This document shows positions 45,973 through 52,268 of a stretch of 64,000 bases of DNA, piece by piece. The notes under the pieces are model-generated. The model saw nothing but the letters and a program-made list of their open reading frames with translations, did no database searches and was not told the origin of the DNA. A program made the translations under genes and the position numbers. The stretch's first letter is position 1. Each line of letters opens with the position of its first letter. Source of the stretch: Neomegalonema sp. (lineage in GTDB: Bacteria; Pseudomonadota; Alphaproteobacteria; Rhodobacterales; Rhodobacteraceae); NCBI GenBank assembly GCA_022760435.1, contig JALEFY010000014.1:1-64000 (forward strand), written 5' to 3'.

Positions 45973-46925
45973 CCGCGCTGCCCCTCTTCTCCCGAAGGCG
46001 GCTTGTCGGAAAACGCCGGACCGATGGCATCGGGGGGAGGCTCCGGCTTGGCCAGTTCGCCAGCATTCAGGATTTCCTCAATGGTCGGGATGATCCGGCC
46101 GAGGATCTTCTCACGCCTGAAAACATCGCGGCAAGCCAGACGCACGGCGCGGGCCGGATCTTCATGCAAGCGTCCCTTCTCGGCAGCCGCGGCGATCCGA
46201 AACGCTTCGGGCACCACGGTATCGAATTTGAAGACATCGGCGATGTCGTAGACAAAGGAAAGCGGCTTGCCGCTATGCAAAAAGCCGATCGCGGGGGCGT
46301 AACCGGCGGCAAGCACCGCGGCCTCGGTGATCCCGTAGAGACAGGAGGTCGCTGCGGAGAGGCAGCGATTGGGGATATCGGCGTGGTCAAAGGCCGATGG
46401 GTCGTAATTGCGTCGGCGCCAGGTCACCCCGAACTTGCGCGCCAGCAGATCATAGAGCGCGCGCACCCGAGCGCCTTCGATCCCGCGCAACTGATCAATC
46501 GAGCGGCGCGAGGGCGCCTCTTCCTCAAAGCGGATCTGAAACATCTTGCGCACGATCTTCAGACGCGCATCCGGATCCAGCGCCATGCGTGCCTGCCAGA
46601 ACAGCCGGTCAGAACGCGCGCCGCCGGGCTGACCGGCCGCATAAAGGCGCACCCCGCCCTCCCCGACCCAGATCAGCAGCGTACCGGCACGCGCCGCAAG
46701 GCACACCGCCGCATGGCTGACGCGGGCGCCCGGCTCCAGCATCACGCAAGCGAGCCCACCGATCGGCAGATGCGTGCGCACGCCCGTCTTGTCGACGACG
46801 ACAAAGGCGCCGTCGAGCACGTCAAGCTGCCCCTTCTCGACAAACACCATTGCCGCGCGTTCCTTGAGCGGGATCGGGCGCGGCGGCGGCGCTCCGGGGA
46901 TCGGGGTTGAGCCGGGGCCACTCAT
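45969..46925 (-). CDS. cas1: CRISPR integrase Cas1 (type I-E)
   Basis: 318 residues. Metal ligands Glu in G-I-E-G-A-R-V-R-A-L-Y (about 149), His in G-F-L-H-S-G-K-P-L-S-F (about 216) and Asp in V-Y-D-I-A-D-V-F-K are all present. The N-terminus P-I-P-L-K-E-R-A-A-M aligns with E. coli Cas1, confirming the start. Ends with a Pro/Glu-rich tail. Start shares one base with the cas6e stop. Confidence 0.97.
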   Translation of the reverse strand: MSGPGSTPIPGAPPPRPIPLKERAAMVFVEKGQLDVLDGAFVVVDKTGVRTHLPIGGLACVMLEPGARVSHAAVCLAARAGTLLIWVGEGGVRLYAAGQPGGARSDRLFWQARMALDPDARLKIVRKMFQIRFEEEAPSRRSIDQLRGIEGARVRALYDLLARKFGVTWRRRNYDPSAFDHADIPNRCLSAATSCLYGITEAAVLAAGYAPAIGFLHSGKPLSFVYDIADVFKFDTVVPEAFRIAAAAEKGRLHEDPARAVRLACRDVFRREKILGRIIPTIEEILNAGELAKPEPPPDAIGPAFSDKPPSGEEGQRG

Positions 46926-47722
46926 CAGGCGGCCAGGCGCCGAATGAGCATGAGGCCGAGCCCAAAGGCCTTGCCCCGGCCAAAGCCGCTCGCGAGTTTG
47001 GCAAGGAAGCGCTCCGGCTCGGTTACCTCGAGAATGCCCTCGAAATCGAGCACGCCGAAGGTGGCCGGCGTCGCTCCCCGCCCACGGCGCGGCAGCTTCC
47101 AGACCGAATAGCCGTCAACATGGGTGAAGTGGCGGATTTCATCGTCGTACTCCCGCCCTCCGGTCACAAGGCGAAACCCGTGCGCCTCCCCTTGTCCGCC
47201 GAGCCATTTGAGCCCTTCGGCATCGGCGCTCTCCAGGCGGCGCAGGGCGCGCTCACTTTGCGGGATCGGTTTGAGCGCGTGCATGACGACATCGACCCTC
47301 TCGCCGCGCTTGTCCGGTGTCCTGGAGCCCAGAGTGCGGGTGGCGTTGCAGCGAAGCTTGAAGCTCAGCAGATCGCCCGCACAAAGCGACGGCGCGAAGG
47401 GCTTGCTGTCGACATCGAACAGCAAGGCGTCAGGAGCCGGAGGCCGGGCCGACAGCGCGTAGAACACGCCTCTCTGATCACGATGCCACAGAAAATCGCG
47501 CTTTCGATCCGGGCCGTCGGAGAAGACATCCCAGAGCAGGCGATGCTGGGCATCGGCGATGCGGCCATCCTTGTGCCCATTCTTGTGCCCACCCTTCTGT
47601 TCTTGGGGAGAAGGCGCACCCTCCCCGTCCCGATCATCGCCGCCCATGATGTGTGCGACCAGCCGCCCGACATCCGGACGATCCTTCAGACGCAGGCGAG
47701 AGAAATAGAGGGGGGCGCTCAT
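46925..47722 (-). CDS. cas6e: CRISPR RNA endoribonuclease Cas6e
   Basis: 265 residues, two ferredoxin-like domains. L-Y-F-S-R-L-R-L at the start and a Gly-rich C-terminal loop G-F-G-R-G-K-A-F-G-L-G-L-M-L-I-R-R are typical of Cas6e/CasE. An N-terminal His (about 24, L-V-A-H-I-M) is the likely catalytic one. Cuts the repeat hairpin and stays bound to the 3' stem of crRNA in Cascade. Confidence 0.95.
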   Translation of the reverse strand: MSAPLYFSRLRLKDRPDVGRLVAHIMGGDDRDGEGAPSPQEQKGGHKNGHKDGRIADAQHRLLWDVFSDGPDRKRDFLWHRDQRGVFYALSARPPAPDALLFDVDSKPFAPSLCAGDLLSFKLRCNATRTLGSRTPDKRGERVDVVMHALKPIPQSERALRRLESADAEGLKWLGGQGEAHGFRLVTGGREYDDEIRHFTHVDGYSVWKLPRRGRGATPATFGVLDFEGILEVTEPERFLAKLASGFGRGKAFGLGLMLIRRLAA

Positions 47723-48540
47723 CTGCCGGTCTCCTTCTCATGGTTGGGAGGATTCTCTTGGTTGGGGAGATCAATGACGATCTCCTCTCGATCGGCAAAA
47801 TGCCAGCCGCCGCGGTCGGTGGGATCATCGCGGCGGCGCTGCTGCTGGAGCGGCCGATTATGGTAGCGGGCCCGGTGCTCGCTCTCGACAGCCACGGAGC
47901 GCGCGGTGAGCGCCAACATCGTAGCGCCCTCACCGGCGCCAAGACCGCGGCGCGGCCCAGGCTTGCCACGCAGGGCGGCATCGCGTTCAAGCCAGTCTTC
48001 ACGTCGCGCGGACCGGGCGGCTTCAAAAGCCTCCAGCGGCCCATCGGCACTCACGATCCTGGGCGCAAGCGGCGCTGCGAGCGGGCAGGATTTTCGCCCC
48101 AGATAAAGCGTGAACCGCGGCGACAACAGCGCCTCGCGCAGGCTCGCAAGATCCCAACGCGCGCCGGACCGAGCCGCATAGGCAGCCTCGAAAGCGACGT
48201 CCTGGCGGTATTCACGCAAGGTCAGGGAGGTGACCAGTGCATCACGCTGCGCCAGAGCTTGCGCCCTTGTGCCGGCCCGTTTGGGGTGAGGCAGGCTCTG
48301 GATCGAGTGATAGTCTTGCAGGATGCGGCCTGGCTTGAGGGTGCAGCTCGCAACCTCATAGCCGTCAAAGAGCGCGCGCTGCCCTTCGGCATCCTCGCGC
48401 TTCACCCCCAGCGCCGCGCCCAGCAGCCCGAGCAGCATCCCCCTGCCCGGGCGCTCGCGCGAGCCGCGGCGGGTGTTACCGGCAAGCTCTCCGAAGCTTG
48501 CCAGCGGCGCGATCAATTGAATGACGAGCCAATCGCTCAT
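47719..48540 (-). CDS. cas5: Cascade subunit Cas5e
   Basis: 273 residues. M-S-D-W-L-V-I-Q-L-I-A-P-L-A-S-F-G and the thumb region T-R-R-G-S-R-E-R-P-G-R-G-M-L-L-G-L-L-G-A-A-L-G fit CasD/Cas5e, which caps the 5' handle of the crRNA. Start at 48540 in an ATGA overlap with cas7; a longer upstream reading is antisense-like. Confidence 0.95.
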   Translation of the reverse strand: MSDWLVIQLIAPLASFGELAGNTRRGSRERPGRGMLLGLLGAALGVKREDAEGQRALFDGYEVASCTLKPGRILQDYHSIQSLPHPKRAGTRAQALAQRDALVTSLTLREYRQDVAFEAAYAARSGARWDLASLREALLSPRFTLYLGRKSCPLAAPLAPRIVSADGPLEAFEAARSARREDWLERDAALRGKPGPRRGLGAGEGATMLALTARSVAVESEHRARYHNRPLQQQRRRDDPTDRGGWHFADREEIVIDLPNQENPPNHEKETGR

Positions 48541-49640
48541 GCAGCGCCTCCGTTCGCGGCAAAGCCAGCAAGATCGGTCAGGGTCTTCACATCCGCCGCG
48601 AAGACGCCGCTGCCGTCGCTTTTGGCATGAATGTTGAGGACGGCCTCGCTGGTCCAATCCTGCCCATAGCCGAGGCGAAAGGCTTCGCGCGTATCGGCGA
48701 GGGCACGGATCGAAGCGCTCATCAGATCGTCATCCGCACCGCGCGGGCGGACAGGCTTGAGGAATGCGGTTGCCAACGAACGCGGCTGACGATCGCCAAG
48801 CTCGACGAGCAGGAACTCGGCACGGACATGGTTGGCGAAGCTGTTCTTCTTGCCGGAGGGGCTGGCCAGCGCCAGCGCCTCGACAAACGCTTCGATTGCC
48901 CGCGAAGCCAGGTCCCGGTCACCGCCGAGGTTCTCGACCAGAAGATCGCGGTCGATGCAGCAATAGACGTAGAAGACGCCCGATCCGAAACCGGCCTCGC
49001 CAACAAAGCCCGCGCCCATGTCTTCCTCGGGGCGCTTCAAATCATCGACCGCGGTGTAGAAGTCGTCCTCGATCGCCGCGCGGTGCGTGGTCAGGGCGTG
49101 CGAAACCTGAACCGCCGCCTCGCGATTGAAATCCGGCGCCGACGCCAGCATGCGGCCGAACATGGCGATATCGGCGGCGCCATCTGCCTTGAGCAGAAGG
49201 GTCTTTTTCAGATCGGCCTCGGACGGGAGCGGCTCGCCCGCCGCCGCTCGGTCCGCCAATTCCAGCGCGAGACGGCGCTCATCGGGGGAGATGAAGGCAA
49301 GCTGCTCGGTGCGTGCGGTTTTGTCCTTTTCAGGCTTCATCTTGGCAAAGGCGCCGCCAACCTCGCGCGCGATCTTGAGCGCTGTTTCCTTATCGGTGCC
49401 GCCCTTGATCAAATGCCCCTCAATCGCTTCGCCAAAACGAAGCGTGCGCTTGCTAAGCTGGCCAGAAAGCTTTTCCTGAAAACTCGGATAGGTGCGGATC
49501 GCGCGTTTAAGCGCCTGGCTGGAGATCCGTAGGCGCGGGGCATCGCCGTAGATGGCCGATTTCGGCCGCCCCAGATCATCGCGATTGGGGTTGGAGGGCG
49601 GATAGGCAGTCAGGGCGTGCAGTTGGATAAAACGGGTCAT
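48537..49640 (-). CDS. cas7: Cascade backbone subunit Cas7e
   Basis: 367 residues. F-I-Q-L-H-A-L-T-A-Y-P-P-S-N-P-N-R-D-D-L-G-R-P-K and R-I-S-S-Q-A-L-K-R-A-I-R are the Cas7e/CasC signature. Six copies form the crRNA-binding filament; its thumb kinks every sixth base of the guide, relevant for the mini-CRISPR target at 52080. Coupled to both neighbours by 4-nt overlaps. Confidence 0.97.
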   Translation of the reverse strand: MTRFIQLHALTAYPPSNPNRDDLGRPKSAIYGDAPRLRISSQALKRAIRTYPSFQEKLSGQLSKRTLRFGEAIEGHLIKGGTDKETALKIAREVGGAFAKMKPEKDKTARTEQLAFISPDERRLALELADRAAAGEPLPSEADLKKTLLLKADGAADIAMFGRMLASAPDFNREAAVQVSHALTTHRAAIEDDFYTAVDDLKRPEEDMGAGFVGEAGFGSGVFYVYCCIDRDLLVENLGGDRDLASRAIEAFVEALALASPSGKKNSFANHVRAEFLLVELGDRQPRSLATAFLKPVRPRGADDDLMSASIRALADTREAFRLGYGQDWTSEAVLNIHAKSDGSGVFAADVKTLTDLAGFAANGGAA

Positions 49641-50251
49641 TGGTCGCTCTCATTGTTCATTGCGTTGGAGGTCGAGACTGCTTGCGGGCTCACCGGTGCA
49701 GCCGAGCCGTAATAGCGAAAGGTCCAGTTGACGCGGGTGCGCTCCCCCCAGCTCATCAAGGCCGAGCCGATATCACCGACATCGCCGACGCCGCGTGTGA
49801 TCGCGACCGCTCGGCGCCAGGAGGCCAGTTGAGCGGGGCCCGGCTCGGCACTCATCATCTGTGCGAAACGACGCGGAGAGAGCAGGCGCTCCGACGCCTC
49901 TTTGGTCGTTTTCCCGTCTCGCGTTCGGCCCAGTTGCGTCGCGAAGCGCAGATCCGGCAAGTCACGGCGAACATGCGCGAGCACCGCCGCCGCCGTTCCG
50001 GCCGCGAGCGCGCGGCGCGGGCTGCGTTCGGTTTCCTCGGCGCTGATGTCCAGCCGCTCAAGCAAGCGAAACACTGCCGGCTCCAAAAGCGCCTGTTCAG
50101 GAGTGGCAGCGCGTCGCAGGCGGGCGAAGACTGCCAGATCCCGGGGGCGTTGCCTCGCTTCACCACCCTCTTCATCGCCGCCCTCTTGATCCGGGGCAAA
50201 TTCTCGCCACCAGTCGCGGAAGGTCTTTGGTAGAGAAACGGCGTCTTTCAT
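49637..50251 (-). CDS. cse2: Cascade small subunit Cse2 (Cas11e)
   Basis: 204 residues, helical. W-W-R-E-F near the start and a conserved C-terminal W-G-E-R-T-R-V-N-W-T-F-R-Y-Y match the type I-E small subunit, which stabilises the R-loop. An Asp/Glu/Gly insertion (about residues 20-32) precedes the core. Confidence 0.93.
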   Translation of the reverse strand: MKDAVSLPKTFRDWWREFAPDQEGGDEEGGEARQRPRDLAVFARLRRAATPEQALLEPAVFRLLERLDISAEETERSPRRALAAGTAAAVLAHVRRDLPDLRFATQLGRTRDGKTTKEASERLLSPRRFAQMMSAEPGPAQLASWRRAVAITRGVGDVGDIGSALMSWGERTRVNWTFRYYGSAAPVSPQAVSTSNAMNNESDQ

Positions 50252-51834
50252 CGGGAGGTCTCCGGTTCAGGTTTCGCTTTGGGGCCGGGGGCGGGCAGAT
50301 CGAGAGCGCCATGCAGGGGCGCCTTTTTCACGCGCCCATCGAGCACCGCCCGCAAAACGCCGCGCGCCCTTGCCAAGCGTTCGCCGCCATGTTCGACATC
50401 ATCGAGCAACGGAAGCGCCGCATCGTCGAACTGACTGAGGGCCATCCGCGCAAGTGCCTTGAGCCCGGCCAGTTTATGCGCTTCATCTGCCGGACTGGCG
50501 ATCGCATCCGCCAGAATGCTGTGGAACTCAGGCTCGGTCTCATCGAAGAACCGTGCACGAGCCGCAGCGAGAAAGCCGCTTTTGTCATCCGCCTTCGCGC
50601 CGCCCGGCAACACGGCATCGACCAGCGCGCGGCGCAGGGCCTGCCATGCCGCATCGCCCGCCTCGGCCATGCCACGGGCGAGCGTATCATGCGCACTCTG
50701 TCGCTGCGGATCGGCCGCCAGATACAGAGGTTCGACGGCAAACAGAAACTCCTCCGCCTCCATGTTGTTCATCGCCCAGCCGGCCATCAAGGTCCGGGCG
50801 CGCGCATCGCTGGTCGCGACATCGGCGATCCGGTCTCTGAACGCTGCCACCGACGGAGCCGGCCGCGCCGTCGTACTCTCGGGGTCCGGTGCGGTGGCGG
50901 AGACCCAATCGCGGTACCCCATCCGGCCGGGCTTGGGGTGTCGAGGCAGCCATTCACTGCCTTCCTTCTGCGCGTAATACGGCGTCAACGGATGGGTCCA
51001 GCCAGCGTAATTGATCCCCCAGGGAAGGGTGTGAAAGCCGCGCACTTCGCCATCCGCGATCTCGAGCCTGATCCGCCGCGGCATGCCGAAAAACGCCTGT
51101 ACCGGGTGGCCATCCTCGGGAAAGAGCTCGCTGCCCTTGTCATTCGAGACGCGGGTCGGCGCCATCCAGGGAAAAGCGCGCGGATCGGGTGCCGTCAGCG
51201 CCTCGCCAACCGGCACGCTCGCCCAGACCTGCGCCCAGAGCGATGGCATCTCCTCGGCAGCGATGGGATTGGGCGGGATCGGCAGCACACAAAGCGGCCC
51301 GCCCCCGCGCATCGAGGTGCGATGCCCGGCCCCGCCCGAGGGAGCGAATTGCTGCATCGCATAGAGCGCCATCGCCGCCGTGCCGAGATCGAAGCTCGTC
51401 ACCCCGCCGCGATGCTGGAAGAGATCCTTGTTCTGCTTGACCGCGTTGCCCCCTGCCGCGTCGATCAACAATCGCTCGATCGGGACCGTCTCGCCGCTCT
51501 CGAACGCCTCAAAGTCCTGCAAGAACCTCTGCTTCTCACCATCGAGAGTGAATGCCGATCGCAAGGGCGAGAACGCAGCATCCAGCGCATCGACGCTGGG
51601 CGGGCTGTCATAGCGCCCGCTCCAATCGCGCTGGCTCCGGGGCGGGCAGGCGGCGAAGAGGAGCCCGATCAGGAACTCATAGGTCGCGATATCAAAATCA
51701 GCGCGTTGCCAGGCCGGAGCGATCGGTTCCCCCTCGCCGCCAAGCCCGGCGACGATCTCGGCGGGACGGCAAAGACGCACCTCCCCCGATCGCAGCCGCA
51801 AGGGCAGCCACGCCTCCACAAGTAGATTGTACAT
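50248..51834 (-). CDS. cas8e: Cascade large subunit Cas8e (Cse1)
   Basis: 528 residues from ATG 51834; ATG 51840 is also in frame, but GAAAGG sits only two bases ahead of that one and 7 nt ahead of 51834. Y-N-L-L-V-E-A-W-L-P-L-R at the start, S-G-R-Y-D-S-P-P and the L1-loop region N-K-D-L-F-Q-H-R are Cse1 features; it reads the PAM and recruits Cas3. The first gene of the tightly overlapping cas8e-cas2 unit, downstream of the RNA module at 51917-52268. Confidence 0.95.
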   Translation of the reverse strand: MYNLLVEAWLPLRLRSGEVRLCRPAEIVAGLGGEGEPIAPAWQRADFDIATYEFLIGLLFAACPPRSQRDWSGRYDSPPSVDALDAAFSPLRSAFTLDGEKQRFLQDFEAFESGETVPIERLLIDAAGGNAVKQNKDLFQHRGGVTSFDLGTAAMALYAMQQFAPSGGAGHRTSMRGGGPLCVLPIPPNPIAAEEMPSLWAQVWASVPVGEALTAPDPRAFPWMAPTRVSNDKGSELFPEDGHPVQAFFGMPRRIRLEIADGEVRGFHTLPWGINYAGWTHPLTPYYAQKEGSEWLPRHPKPGRMGYRDWVSATAPDPESTTARPAPSVAAFRDRIADVATSDARARTLMAGWAMNNMEAEEFLFAVEPLYLAADPQRQSAHDTLARGMAEAGDAAWQALRRALVDAVLPGGAKADDKSGFLAAARARFFDETEPEFHSILADAIASPADEAHKLAGLKALARMALSQFDDAALPLLDDVEHGGERLARARGVLRAVLDGRVKKAPLHGALDLPAPGPKAKPEPETSR

Positions 51835-51916
51835 GAACATACCTTTCAGGCGCAGCCGCGCGGGAACGCATCCGGGCGCGACTGCATAACAGGAAATTTT
51901 TTTCTAGATGTCGGGA

Positions 51917-52044
51917 TCAGTTTTGTAATAATAATTGGGCCATAGCACACACCTCCTTTCCAATGGGGAGACAGCTCAGCCGGCAAGCACGTGCTGTCTC
52001 GTGCTGTTCATTCAGGCCCGGAGAATCACTCGATTCTCCGGGCC
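51917..52044 (-). ncRNA. candidate CreT-like toxin RNA with mini-ORF
   Basis: On the minus strand a 12-bp hairpin (52044-52015) is followed by a second stem (GACAGC...GCTGTC, 51992-51971), a perfect Shine-Dalgarno AAAGGAGGTG (51959-51950) and, 7 nt beyond GGAGGT, ATG 51943. The ORF codes M-A-Q-L-L-L-Q-N and stops at 51917; all three Leu codons are TTA, a codon expected to be very rare in such GC-rich DNA. Known CreT toxins are small RNAs with strong ribosome site, AUG and a few rare codons that trap a minor tRNA, here presumably tRNA-Leu(UAA). The 5' end is inferred from TATAGA at 52053-52048. Confidence 0.7.
52015..52044. other. 12-bp perfect hairpin in the cas3-cas8e gap
   Basis: Arms GGCCCGGAGAAT and ATTCTCCGGGCC with a 6-nt loop. 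On the plus strand it is followed by TTTTCT and looks like a terminator, but no plus-strand gene precedes it. On the minus strand it would form the 5' end of the candidate CreT RNA and could protect it from decay. Confidence 0.75.
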
Positions 52045-52079
52045 TTTTCTATAGTGCCATATCCCGCCCACCGCAGCAA

Positions 52080-52114
52080 CCATAAAAAGTGGAGACGCAT
52101 TAGCTTACAGTCTT
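52080..52114 (-). promoter_or_regulatory. partial protospacer with AAG PAM, predicted target of the mini-CRISPR
   Basis: On the minus strand AAG (52114-52112) is followed by ACTGTAAGCTA; the pseudo-spacer of the degenerate array reads ACTGTGAGCTA. Identity at positions 1-5 and 7-11, the single difference at position 6, which Cascade leaves unpaired. Further positions mostly mismatch. Located ~40-70 bp upstream of the inferred CreT start, next to or over its promoter. Confidence 0.75.
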
Positions 52115-52178
52115 CCAATTCTCAGCGGCCAATGCCTATACGCACCATCGCGCATCTCAATCCATGGCCACGACGCGC

Positions 52179-52268
52179 GCTTTCATCCCCGCGGATGCGG
52201 GGAACGTTTCACCGTTCGCGAGCGCGCGTAGCTCACAGTCGGTTCATCCCCGCAGCTGCGAGGGAGAC
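52179..52268 (-). CRISPR. degenerate mini-CRISPR (CreA-like): repeat-spacer-repeat
   Basis: Two degenerate repeats at 52240-52268 and 52179-52207 are exactly 61 bp apart and enclose a 32-bp pseudo-spacer (52208-52239), the same geometry as the main array. The first (in transcription order) keeps its last 11 bases, including the 8-nt handle ATGAACCG, and still folds (CCTCGC/GCGGGG with one G-U). The second keeps the full stem and differs at the ends and at one loop base. Cas6e could thus release one crRNA-like RNA. The cas3 stop codon lies within the first pseudo-repeat. Confidence 0.8.

Noticed and set aside
52015-52050. Simple plus-strand rho-independent terminator
   Set aside because: Structure fits, but both flanking genes are on the minus strand and no plus-strand transcript source is visible; kept only as a hairpin that could be part of the minus-strand RNA.
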